From Faecalibacterium sp. UBA1360 (GTDB taxonomy: Bacteria > Bacillota > Clostridia > Oscillospirales > Ruminococcaceae): a stretch of 16,403 bases of DNA. Where the stretch lies: contig DBRU01000018.1 in NCBI GenBank assembly GCA_002306375.1, positions 1,361 to 17,763 on the forward strand. Reading direction: 5' to 3'. The stretch's first letter is position 1; each line of letters opens with the position of its first letter. The notes beneath the pieces are model-generated. The model was given only the letters and a program-made list of their open reading frames with translations, searched no databases and was not told the origin of the DNA. This document shows, piece by piece, positions 1-7,373 of the stretch. Position numbers and translations under genes: made by a program.

Positions 1-1296
1 CTCATCGACCGGCAGATCGTGCACTACGGCGACTACGACCCCTTTGTGCGCTACACCCTGGCTTTGCGGGACACCTTCCCGGCCATGGGCTACAAGACCT
101 ACCTGATCACCCCCGCCGACGCCCTGCCCGCCCCGGCGCCCCGCTCCCATGCCCCCGCCGCCATGGAAAATGAGTTCCTGGCCGTGGACATCGCCCCCAA
201 CGGCGCCCTGACCCTGACCGACAAGGTCAGCGGCCAGGTGTACAAAGACGTGCTTTTGCTGGAGGACGGCAGCGACGACGGCGACGGGTACGACTACTCG
301 CCCCTGGCCGAGGACTTCGTCGTCACCAGCAAGGACCTGACCGCCGACATCCGGGTGGAGCACCGGGCCCATTTCTCCCGCGCGCGCATCGCCCTGCCCC
401 TGCCCGTGCCCGCCGATCTGGACGAGCGCCGGGCCCATGTGTGCGGGGCCTCGGTGAAGGTGGACTTCACCCTGACCCTGCGGGAGAACAGCCCCCTGCT
501 GGAGCTGGACGTGACCTGCGACAACCGCGCCAGGGACCACCGTCTGCGCCTGCTGGTGCCCACCGGCGCGCCGGCCGACACCTCCTACAGCGACAACCAG
601 TTCGGCTCCATCGCCCGCCCCGCCGTGGACCCCGCCATGCAGGTGTGGGAGGCCGAACACTGGAGCGAGCGCCCCGACGCCATCTATCCCTTCCTGAGCT
701 ATGTGTCCGCCCACAAGGACAGGGGCCTGGGCGTTGTGAGCAACTCGGTGCGGGAATACGAGCTCACGGGCCCCGGCTGCGGCACCATCGCCGTGACGCT
801 GTTCCGCTGCGTGGGCGTGCTGGGCAAGGAGGAATTGTTCCGCCGCCCGGGCCGGCCCTCCGGCATCCGCATGGACACCCCCGATTCCCAGATGCCCGGC
901 CGCCACACCTACGCCCTGGCCCTGACGGCCGATGTGGCCCACCTGCCCCGCCGTGCCAAAGAGTACACGGCCCCCCTGGTCAGCTACAACAAAATGCCCT
1001 ACAACGCCATGAAGCTGAACCCCAGCGCCCTGACCACCCCCTACGACTACAGCCTGCTGCGGATGGACGATGCGGACATCAGCTTCAGCGCCCTGAAAAA
1101 AGAGGAACAGGGCGACGGCCTGCTGCTGCGCTGCTACAACGCCACGGCCGCCCCCCGCACGACCGCCCTGGCCACCCCCTGGCTGCCGGAGGGCGAATGC
1201 CGCCTGGACGAGACCCCCACCGGCGGCACCTGGGACCCCGCCGCCGTGACCTTTGCCCCCAACCAGACCCGCACCCTGCGCCTGCGCCGTCCCTGA
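1..1296 (+). CDS. GH38 alpha-mannosidase, C-terminal part (5' end outside window); possible mannosylglycerate hydrolase (MngB-like)
   Basis: The reading frame is open from base 1, so the gene starts left of the window. The visible 431 residues are the tail of the linker/helical region and the C-terminal beta-sandwich of a glycoside hydrolase family 38 enzyme. The catalytic Asp and zinc-binding residues would lie in the missing N-terminal part. Recognisable GH38 stretches are YGDYDPFVRY near the start, FLAVDIAPNGALTLTDK, the DGDGYDYSPL acidic loop, YSDNQFGSIARP, EHWSERPDAIYPFLSYV and GLGVVSNSVREYEL. GH38 enzymes hydrolyse alpha-mannosides in the cytoplasm. The glycerate kinase gene 36 nt downstream makes an MngB-type role likely: splitting phosphorylated mannosylglycerate into mannose-6-phosphate and glycerate. 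General alpha-mannosidase activity remains the alternative. The family call is firm; the substrate is inferred only from the neighbour. Confidence 0.88.
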   Translation, partial: LIDRQIVHYGDYDPFVRYTLALRDTFPAMGYKTYLITPADALPAPAPRSHAPAAMENEFLAVDIAPNGALTLTDKVSGQVYKDVLLLEDGSDDGDGYDYSPLAEDFVVTSKDLTADIRVEHRAHFSRARIALPLPVPADLDERRAHVCGASVKVDFTLTLRENSPLLELDVTCDNRARDHRLRLLVPTGAPADTSYSDNQFGSIARPAVDPAMQVWEAEHWSERPDAIYPFLSYVSAHKDRGLGVVSNSVREYELTGPGCGTIAVTLFRCVGVLGKEELFRRPGRPSGIRMDTPDSQMPGRHTYALALTADVAHLPRRAKEYTAPLVSYNKMPYNAMKLNPSALTTPYDYSLLRMDDADISFSALKKEEQGDGLLLRCYNATAAPRTTALATPWLPEGECRLDETPTGGTWDPAAVTFAPNQTRTLRLRRP

Positions 1297-1332
1297 CGGC
1301 CCCGCGCCCCGCCACACAAGGAGGACTGCCCC

Positions 1333-2478
1333 ATGAAGATCATCTTTGCGTCCGATTCCTTCAAGGGATCGCTGGACTGTGCCCGCATCAACGAGCTTCT
1401 GGCCCGGGCCGTGGCCGAAGTGTTCCCCGGCGCTTTGTGCGAGGACCTGTGGATGGCCGACGGGGGCGAGGGCACGGCCGAAGCGGTGGTGCGGGCCCTG
1501 GGCGGGCGCTGGCGCACCGTGGAGGTGCCGGGCCCCTTGCGGGAGCCGGTGAGCGCCCGGTACGGGCTGCTGCCCGGGGGCCGCGCCATCATCGAGATGG
1601 CGGCGGCATCCGGCCTGCCCCTGGTGCCCTTTGACCGCCGGGACCCCGAGACCGCCACCAGCAGCGGCACGGGGCGGCTGATCGCCGACGCCCTCGAGCA
1701 GGGCGTGCGGGACATCACCATCGCCATCGGCGGCAGCGCCACCAACGACGGCGGCATGGGGGCCCTGCAGGCCCTGGGCGTGCGCTTTCTGGATCCCGAA
1801 GGCCGGGAACTGCCCGGGTGCGGGCGGTCCCTGGGCAAGGTGGCCCGGGTCTGCCTGGACGAGCTGCATCCCCTGGCCGACGCGGCCCGGTTCACGGTCA
1901 TGTGCGACGTGACCAATCCCCTGCTGGGTCCCGAGGGCGCCACCATGACCTTCGGCGCCCAGAAAGGGGCCGACGCCGCCATGCAGTCCCGGCTGGAAGG
2001 GGGCATGGCCCGCTACGCCGCCGCCGTGGAGGCCGCCACCCGCCGCCCCGCCGCCGACGAGCCGGGGGCCGGGGCAGCCGGCGGGCTGGGCTTTGCCCTG
2101 ATGAGCGTGCTGGGCGCAACGCTGCGCTCGGGCGCGGAGACCGTGCTGGACCTGGTGGAATTTGACCGCCGCCTGGCCGACGCCGACCTGGTCATTACGG
2201 GCGAGGGACGCATGGACTGGCAGTCCGCCTTCGGCAAGGTGGCCTGCGCCGTGGGGCGGCACTGCCGCGCCGCCGGGGTGCCGGCGGCGGCCATTGTGGG
2301 CAGTCTGCTGGCCGGGTACCAGCCCATCTACGACGCGGGCATCGACACGGTCGTCACCACGGTCAACGCCCCCATGACCTTGCAGCAGGCCCTGGACGAC
2401 AGCGAGGCGCTGTACCTGGACGCCGCCCGCCGCCTGCTGCGGGCCCTGCGCTGCGGCATGAAGATGGCCGGGGGCTGA
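1333..2478 (+). CDS. Glycerate kinase (GarK/GlxK family)
   Basis: A 381-residue protein of normal length for the GarK/GlxK-type glycerate kinase family, which phosphorylates glycerate with ATP, giving 2-phosphoglycerate in the E. coli enzymes. Family signatures are DSFKGS at residues 8-13, ADGGEGT at 42-48, AIGGSATNDGG at 131-141, CDVTNPLLGP at 191-200, the glycine-rich GAGAAGGLGFAL at 245-256 and TGEGRMDWQS at 289-298. All expected blocks are intact. The ATG start is supported by a perfect AAGGAGG (1318-1324) with an 8-nt spacer. It lies 36 nt behind the GH38 gene on the same strand with no terminator between, so the two are probably co-transcribed. The kinase would feed glycerate released from mannosylglycerate into lower glycolysis. 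The family call is very secure; the link to mannosylglycerate is inference. Confidence 0.95.
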   Translation: MKIIFASDSFKGSLDCARINELLARAVAEVFPGALCEDLWMADGGEGTAEAVVRALGGRWRTVEVPGPLREPVSARYGLLPGGRAIIEMAAASGLPLVPFDRRDPETATSSGTGRLIADALEQGVRDITIAIGGSATNDGGMGALQALGVRFLDPEGRELPGCGRSLGKVARVCLDELHPLADAARFTVMCDVTNPLLGPEGATMTFGAQKGADAAMQSRLEGGMARYAAAVEAATRRPAADEPGAGAAGGLGFALMSVLGATLRSGAETVLDLVEFDRRLADADLVITGEGRMDWQSAFGKVACAVGRHCRAAGVPAAAIVGSLLAGYQPIYDAGIDTVVTTVNAPMTLQQALDDSEALYLDAARRLLRALRCGMKMAGG

Positions 2479-2504
2479 AAAACCGCCTTTCCCCAAAAAC
2501 AAAT

Positions 2505-2541
2505 CCCCGCCCCCGGCAGGAAGCTCCTGCCGGGGGCGGGG
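2505..2541. terminator. Bidirectional intrinsic terminator between convergent operons
   Basis: A perfect 17-bp GC-rich stem (2505-2521 paired with 2525-2541) with a 3-nt loop lies between the glycerate kinase stop (2478) and the stop of the convergent HD-GYP gene (2557). On the minus strand the stem is followed by ATTTGTTTTTGG, a usable T tract. On the plus strand it is followed by the weaker GTCGTTTCGGTTT. It therefore probably terminates both operons, more efficiently on the minus strand. Confidence 0.85.
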
Positions 2542-2556
2542 TCGTTTCGGTTTGGG

Positions 2557-5124
2557 TCAGCGCAGGTGCTCGCCTGCATCCGGCGGCAACGGTTCGTCCA
2601 CGTGGACGGTCAGCTTGCCGCTGCGCACCAGGTCGATGAACATACGGCCCAGCTTGGGGTCGAACTGTCCGCCCAGGTTGCGCTCGATCTCTTCCAGGGC
2701 GCTCTCCACGCTGCGGGGGTCCTTGTAGGACCGGCGGGAGACCATGGCGTCGAAGGAATCGGCCAGGCACAGGCAGCGCGCGCCGATGGGGATCTGCTCG
2801 CCCGCAATGCCGCGGGGGTAGCCCCGACCGTCCCAGCGCTCGTGGTGGCCCAGCACCGAGGGGATCACGTAGTCCATGGAGGGCAGGTATCGGATCATGG
2901 CGGTGGAGCCTTCCACGTGCTGCTTCATGATCGTGTATTCCTCGGCGGTCAGGCGGCCGGTCTTGGTCAGGATGCTTTCGGGCGTGCCGATCTTGCCAAT
3001 GTCGTGCAAAAGCCCCGCCTGGCGCACGATCTCGATGTGGTCGGCGTCCAGGCCGTAGACCGCGGCCAGGGCGGCGGCGTATTCGGCCACGTGCTGGGAA
3101 TGGCTGAAGGTATAGTGGTCCTTGGCGTCGATGGCCGCCGTCAGGGCGTAGATGGTGGACGAGCAGCTGTCCGCCAAGGCGCGCTTGCTGGCAAAGTTGG
3201 CCTCGATGCGCTTGTCCTCGGCTTCGGGGCGGTAGAGGGTGATGCGGTTCTTGCCGTTGGCCTTGGCCGAATACACGGCCATGCCGGCATAGGTCAAAAG
3301 CTCATCCACATTGGCGGCCGAGGTGGGGTAGCTGCTGATGCCCGCGCAGAAGGTCAGGAACTTGCGGGTGGATTCGCCCGAATGGATGACCTCGTTGCGC
3401 AGCCAGTCGCGGGCGTTCTCGGCGCAGGAGATGGCGTCTGCCGCCGAACAGAAGGGCATGCTGACGATGAATTCCTTGCCGCTGTACCGGGCCACGGTCC
3501 CGCGGGACCCCACCAGCACCACCAGGGCGTCGGCAAACCGTTTGAGAATGCGGTCGCCCTCGGCGGAGCCGTACAGCTCGTTGTACAGGCGGAAATCGTC
3601 CAGGCTGATGAGCAGCAGCGAGATCTGGGCGTTGTGAGCCAGCTCAAAGTCCCGGCGCAGCTGCTCCAAAAAGAAGCCGCGGTTGTACAAATTGGTCATG
3701 GGGTCGTGCTGGGCTTTTCTGCGCAGCGCCTCGTACAGCGAGGCGTTGTTCAGCGCGATGGCCAGCACGGCGGCCGTGGAGTCCAGCATGGCCTGCCGCT
3801 CCTGGGACAGGCTGCGCCGCTTGCCGGCCTCCTCGGCGGAGAACAGCGTCACGGCCACCATCTCGCCGGAGCTCAAAACGGGCAGCATCCATTCCACCCG
3901 CAGCTGTTCAAACCGTTCCTTTTCCTTCTGCCACAAGGCGCGGAAGTTTTTCGACCGGCTGAACTCGGCGTAGCTCACGCAGGCGGCCCGGGCCCGCAGC
4001 CAGGCGATCAGCGGGTCGTCGGCGGCCAGCTCGTCCCGGCAGGCCACGGCCATCTCGCTGGCGCCGCGCATCACATAGTTGCCGGTGCGCTCGTCCCGCA
4101 AAAACACACGGGCCGTGTACCCGGGCATGCAGCGCTGCAAAAAGTCGCGGTACAGCCGCATCAGGGCGTCCAGGCTCAGGGTCTTGTTGATGTCCACGCT
4201 GAACTGGCGCAGCTCCTCGGTCTGGACCTGGGCGTTTTTCAGCAAAATGGCGGTCAGCAGGCGGCGCACGATCAGGTACATGAGGATGGTCAGTACCGCG
4301 AAGGCCACCGCAAAGACGATGATCTCGTAATCCTTGAACTGGTAGAAGTTGCGCAGGTAGGCGTAGTGGGCCACCCGGTAGCCGCTGATCAGCAGCAGCG
4401 TCGAGGACAGCAGCGCGATGACGTACATGGGCCCGTCCGACGCAAAGCTGCGCAAAGGCACCAGACGGCGGCGGTACAGCATGTAGTACAGACACACCGC
4501 GTTCACCGCGCAGGAGAAGGTATCCACGGGCAGGGACACCATCTGGGGCAGAATGGCCGACATGGTGCCCGCGAACATGACGCCCACGCCGATGAGCATG
4601 GGGGCAAACTGGCCCAGGTCCAGCCGCCCGTCCCGGCAGCTGCGCCAGGCCAGGCGCCAGGCGTCCAGCAGGGTGTAGATGGCCAGCAGGATCGGGATGA
4701 CCACCAGCGACGAGATGCCGTATTCAAAGCGGGTCTCCCGCCCCACCGTGACCATGTGGGGGTCGGTGATGAAGATGTTGTGCAGGTTCAGCAGCACCAC
4801 CACGCCCCAGGCCACGCCGTGCACCGTGCGGGAGAAGGGCGCGCGGGAGTCGGTGAAGTGGTACACGAAGTTGTACACGCAGAAAGGCACCAGGAAGGTA
4901 CCGGTGATGGACACCTTGTACCACAGGTCGGGCCCCGGGTACAGCTGCAAACGCATGAACAGCGAGCCCACGGTCCACAGCGTGAAGGAGCCCAGCAGGG
5001 TGCTGAAGGCGTTGACCAGCCGGTCCTTGCGGGAGCTCAGGGCTGTCAGGAACAGAAAGACATTGCACAGCACCGAGATCAGGGGAACGATGATGAACAA
5101 ACGCTCATTGAGCGACAACGGCAC
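2557..5124 (-). CDS. Membrane sensor with GAF-like, degenerate GGDEF and HD-GYP domains
   Basis: An 855-residue signalling protein. Residues 1-290 hold about eight or nine hydrophobic segments (roughly 8-28, 38-58, 72-92, 102-120, 137-157, 173-194, 203-216, 232-250, 266-288), resembling the 7TM histidine-kinase N-terminal sensor module. A GAF-like region (about 305-465) follows, then a GGDEF fold (about 470-632) and an HD-GYP domain (about 655-840). The GGDEF signature is SGKEF (548-552), the usual metal-binding Asp is Ser507, and the RxxD inhibitory site is absent, so cyclase activity is unlikely. The HD-GYP residues are intact: LLHDIGKIG (705-713), GHH (759-761), WDGRGYP (764-770) and ADSFDAM (788-794). 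It probably hydrolyses c-di-GMP or a related cyclic dinucleotide. The start is GTG, preceded by AGGAAGGGGG inside the upstream gene. It overlaps that gene by 20 nt and is last in its operon. Confidence 0.9.
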   Translation of the reverse strand: MPLSLNERLFIIVPLISVLCNVFLFLTALSSRKDRLVNAFSTLLGSFTLWTVGSLFMRLQLYPGPDLWYKVSITGTFLVPFCVYNFVYHFTDSRAPFSRTVHGVAWGVVVLLNLHNIFITDPHMVTVGRETRFEYGISSLVVIPILLAIYTLLDAWRLAWRSCRDGRLDLGQFAPMLIGVGVMFAGTMSAILPQMVSLPVDTFSCAVNAVCLYYMLYRRRLVPLRSFASDGPMYVIALLSSTLLLISGYRVAHYAYLRNFYQFKDYEIIVFAVAFAVLTILMYLIVRRLLTAILLKNAQVQTEELRQFSVDINKTLSLDALMRLYRDFLQRCMPGYTARVFLRDERTGNYVMRGASEMAVACRDELAADDPLIAWLRARAACVSYAEFSRSKNFRALWQKEKERFEQLRVEWMLPVLSSGEMVAVTLFSAEEAGKRRSLSQERQAMLDSTAAVLAIALNNASLYEALRRKAQHDPMTNLYNRGFFLEQLRRDFELAHNAQISLLLISLDDFRLYNELYGSAEGDRILKRFADALVVLVGSRGTVARYSGKEFIVSMPFCSAADAISCAENARDWLRNEVIHSGESTRKFLTFCAGISSYPTSAANVDELLTYAGMAVYSAKANGKNRITLYRPEAEDKRIEANFASKRALADSCSSTIYALTAAIDAKDHYTFSHSQHVAEYAAALAAVYGLDADHIEIVRQAGLLHDIGKIGTPESILTKTGRLTAEEYTIMKQHVEGSTAMIRYLPSMDYVIPSVLGHHERWDGRGYPRGIAGEQIPIGARCLCLADSFDAMVSRRSYKDPRSVESALEEIERNLGGQFDPKLGRMFIDLVRSGKLTVHVDEPLPPDAGEHLR

Positions 5125-6748
5125 CGCCCCCTTCCTGCCCGGCGGGGGCTTCGTTCAGACGCAGCACGTCCAGCACCACTTCCCGGGGGGCGCCCACAGG
5201 CTGCACACTGCGTCCGGTGCGGGCGGTATAAGCGGCGATGGTGCCGGCCTTGAGCACCGTGACCATCAGGGGGTCCATGCCCAGCAGCCGCTTGAGGTCC
5301 CGGTAATCCCCGTCGTAGGAGCGGAAATACACCGACAGATGCTCTTGCAGGATCTGCCGCGTCAGGGCCGCCGCGCCCTCGTCGTCCTCGTTGAGTTCGG
5401 CGTACAGGTGCAGGTAGGAGTGGCCCTCCTCGTTGTATTCCTTCACGGCGAACCAGCCGCCCAGGGGCAGACGGGACAGGGTGATGACCTTTTCGATCTC
5501 CCGCTGGGTGATGCGGGTGAAGCCGGCAATGTCGATGACCGTGGGGATGCGGTCGATATACTCGAACTGGGGCAGGTCCAGGCCGTCCTCGGGGTTGCGC
5601 AGGCGCAGGCAGCGGTACACGTCGCCCACGCGGTAGCGCAAAAACGCCCCGCCCTTGAGCACCGTGATCACCAGTTCGTAGTTCTGCCCGGCCACCAGTT
5701 CGTCCATCAGGTAGGTGCGGGGGGTGTAGCCGGGATCTTCCAGTTCCCGCATATACTCCCGCTCGGGGATGAATTCATAGAAGCAATCGTCGGGGAAGAA
5801 CACCAGACCGTTCTTGCTCCAGGTCTCGGTGCCCATGCAGGACGGCTCGGTGCCGCCGGCCAGTTCCAGCGGGCGGATGCCCCAGGCTTCGGCCAGTTCG
5901 TTCTTGTACAGCGAAGTGTCGGTGCCCACGCAGACGAAGCCGTCCAGCTTGAACAGGTCCCGGGGCCGGATGGGCGTGCCGTCCCGGTGGGAGCGGTACA
6001 CCGCCGACACGGCCCGCCACAGCATGCGGGGGCTCATGCCCAGGGCCATTTTCAGCATGCCGCCGCCCCCGCCGCCGGACAGGCTGTCCAGGTTGCGGGT
6101 GGCGCCGTACAGAATGCTGCTCATGCCGAAGAACAGGTTCATGCCCTGCTGCATGGCCATCTTATAGCCCAGCTTGGTCTGCTGGCCGAAGCTCATGCCC
6201 CGGGCTTCCTCCACCGACGGCATGAAGCGCAGACGGATCTGGGGGCGGATCAGGTCGGGGAACATGCCCGTGGCGTAGGGCATGGGGGCCAGACTGTACA
6301 GCACCCGGGCGCCCGGGCGCACATGGAACTGCCCTTTGCCATGGCTGGTGGCCAGGATCATGGCGGCCAGGATGTTGCGGGTATAGGTCTCCAGCATGGC
6401 CTCGGTATAGGGGGCCCGCTTGGTGGGGAAATCGCCGCCCTCCCAGGTGGTGTGCAGCCACACCACGGGCTTGGCGGGCAGCATCTCCTCCCGCTGGGGC
6501 AGCAGCACGTCGGCATAGTCCTGGAATTTGGTCAGGGGCACCCGGGCGCGGAACTCCTCCACGCTTTTGGGGGCATGGCCCTTGAAAAAGCGCTGCCCAA
6601 GGGGGCAGGCGGCCATCAGGTCCACCTGCTCCATCACCAGGCGTTTCTGGATCTGCATGTACTCGGCCATGCTCAGGTCCAGAAAGCCGCAGTATTCCTG
6701 CCAGATCTCGGCGGGGGGGCAGTTTTTGAGCTTTTCCTCAAAGGTCAT
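5105..6748 (-). CDS. GH3 (auxin-responsive) family acyl-acid adenylating / amido synthetase-like protein
   Basis: A 547-residue cytoplasmic protein of the GH3 family, a branch of the adenylate-forming enzymes. Plant members activate carboxylic acids as acyl-AMP and join them to amino acids. Visible family features are PLTKFQDYADVL (71-82), the nucleotide-loop equivalent HTTWEGGDFPTKRAPYT (99-115), GGTEPS (298-303), YELVITVLKGGAFLRYRVGDVYR (357-379, containing the YRVGD nucleotide-binding motif) and the hinge-like GFTRITQREIEKVI (409-422). The loop near residue 99 departs from the usual Ser-Ser-Gly-Thr pattern, and a run of six glycines sits at 225-230. The ATG is preceded by AAAAGGA with a 10-nt spacer. 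It lies 31 nt after the methyltransferase-like gene, and its C-terminal tail overlaps the HD-GYP start. The acid substrate is unknown; neighbouring DegV suggests a fatty acid. Family is secure, reaction inferred. Confidence 0.85.
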   Translation of the reverse strand: MTFEEKLKNCPPAEIWQEYCGFLDLSMAEYMQIQKRLVMEQVDLMAACPLGQRFFKGHAPKSVEEFRARVPLTKFQDYADVLLPQREEMLPAKPVVWLHTTWEGGDFPTKRAPYTEAMLETYTRNILAAMILATSHGKGQFHVRPGARVLYSLAPMPYATGMFPDLIRPQIRLRFMPSVEEARGMSFGQQTKLGYKMAMQQGMNLFFGMSSILYGATRNLDSLSGGGGGGMLKMALGMSPRMLWRAVSAVYRSHRDGTPIRPRDLFKLDGFVCVGTDTSLYKNELAEAWGIRPLELAGGTEPSCMGTETWSKNGLVFFPDDCFYEFIPEREYMRELEDPGYTPRTYLMDELVAGQNYELVITVLKGGAFLRYRVGDVYRCLRLRNPEDGLDLPQFEYIDRIPTVIDIAGFTRITQREIEKVITLSRLPLGGWFAVKEYNEEGHSYLHLYAELNEDDEGAAALTRQILQEHLSVYFRSYDGDYRDLKRLLGMDPLMVTVLKAGTIAAYTARTGRSVQPVGAPREVVLDVLRLNEAPAGQEGGGAVVAQ

Positions 6749-6779
6749 TTGTATCCAGTCCTTTTCCAGAAGGCTTTAT

Positions 6780-7373
6780 TCATCGGCGGCGGGGCCAGGT
6801 GGCCGCGCAGCGCCGCAGACTTTCGCGGGTGGGGAGAAAGCGGGGCGTGGTCCGGCAATAACCGGCGTAGCCCGCAATGCTCACGGGGAAGATGCGCCGC
6901 CCCTGCCAGGCCGCGTAAAGGGCGTCCAGCGCCGTGAACAGGGCAAAGGCCGCGCCCAGGGCCCAGCCGCCCAAAGCGCCCCACAGGCAGGCGTAAAACC
7001 CGCCCAGCCACAAAACGCCGGGGTGGCGGCACAAGGCAAAGACGCCGGTATCCACCAGGGGGCGCAGTTCGCCGGGCTCAGCGGTGCCGGCGCCGCTGCC
7101 CCCCGCGGGCAGGGCAAAAAACAGCGTATAGATCAAAAGGCCCAGCATCAGCGCGGCGCCCGCGGCCCACGCCAGGGCCCAGGGGCCCCGGTCATACCGC
7201 CGCCAGGCGTCGGCGGCCAGCAGGGCGGTGGCCAGGGCCAGCAGCGCGGCCCCCAGGGGGAACAGCGCCCCCGCGCCGCGCTTTGCCCGCAGCACCTGGC
7301 CGTAGTCGGCCAGGGCCATCAGGGCGAAGGCAACGGCCCCCGCCCCCAGGCAGACAAGACGGATGGCCGTCAT
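6780..7373 (-). CDS. Isoprenylcysteine carboxyl methyltransferase (ICMT/PEMT)-like membrane protein
   Basis: A 197-residue integral membrane protein with about five or six hydrophobic segments (roughly 3-22, 35-54, 64-88, 118-138, 140-156). The C-terminal half carries the pattern of ICMT/PEMT-type membrane methyltransferases: LVDTGVFALCRHPGVLW (106-122, with the RHP motif at 116-118) followed by IFPVSIAGYAGYCRTTPRFLPT (161-182). Those enzymes use S-adenosylmethionine to methylate lipid-linked carboxyl, amino or phosphate groups. The acidic residue commonly found just before the FP..GY..Y block is not obvious here (QGRRIFP), so activity is uncertain. The start is the ATG at 7373, because its ATGA overlaps the DegV stop by 4 nt, implying translational coupling; there is no separate strong Shine-Dalgarno. 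The longer upstream frame reads through DegV and is not coding. Likely a modifier of the product or substrate of the adjacent GH3 enzyme (inference). Confidence 0.75.
   Translation of the reverse strand: MTAIRLVCLGAGAVAFALMALADYGQVLRAKRGAGALFPLGAALLALATALLAADAWRRYDRGPWALAWAAGAALMLGLLIYTLFFALPAGGSGAGTAEPGELRPLVDTGVFALCRHPGVLWLGGFYACLWGALGGWALGAAFALFTALDALYAAWQGRRIFPVSIAGYAGYCRTTPRFLPTRESLRRCAATWPRRR

Noticed and set aside
441..1634. 397-codon plus-strand frame across the GH38 end and glycerate kinase start
   Set aside because: Arg/Pro/Gly-rich out-of-frame translation of two well-recognised genes.
2566..5253. Long open frame (895 codons) on the plus strand opposite the HD-GYP gene
   Set aside because: It is antisense to a clearly coding gene, has a His/Gln/Val/Gly-rich composition typical of the reverse frame of GC-rich DNA, and runs through the terminal overlap of two real genes.
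4679..6937. 752-codon plus-strand frame opposite the GH3 gene
   Set aside because: Antisense shadow of GC-rich coding DNA: no family motifs, no ribosome-binding site, and it crosses several real gene boundaries.
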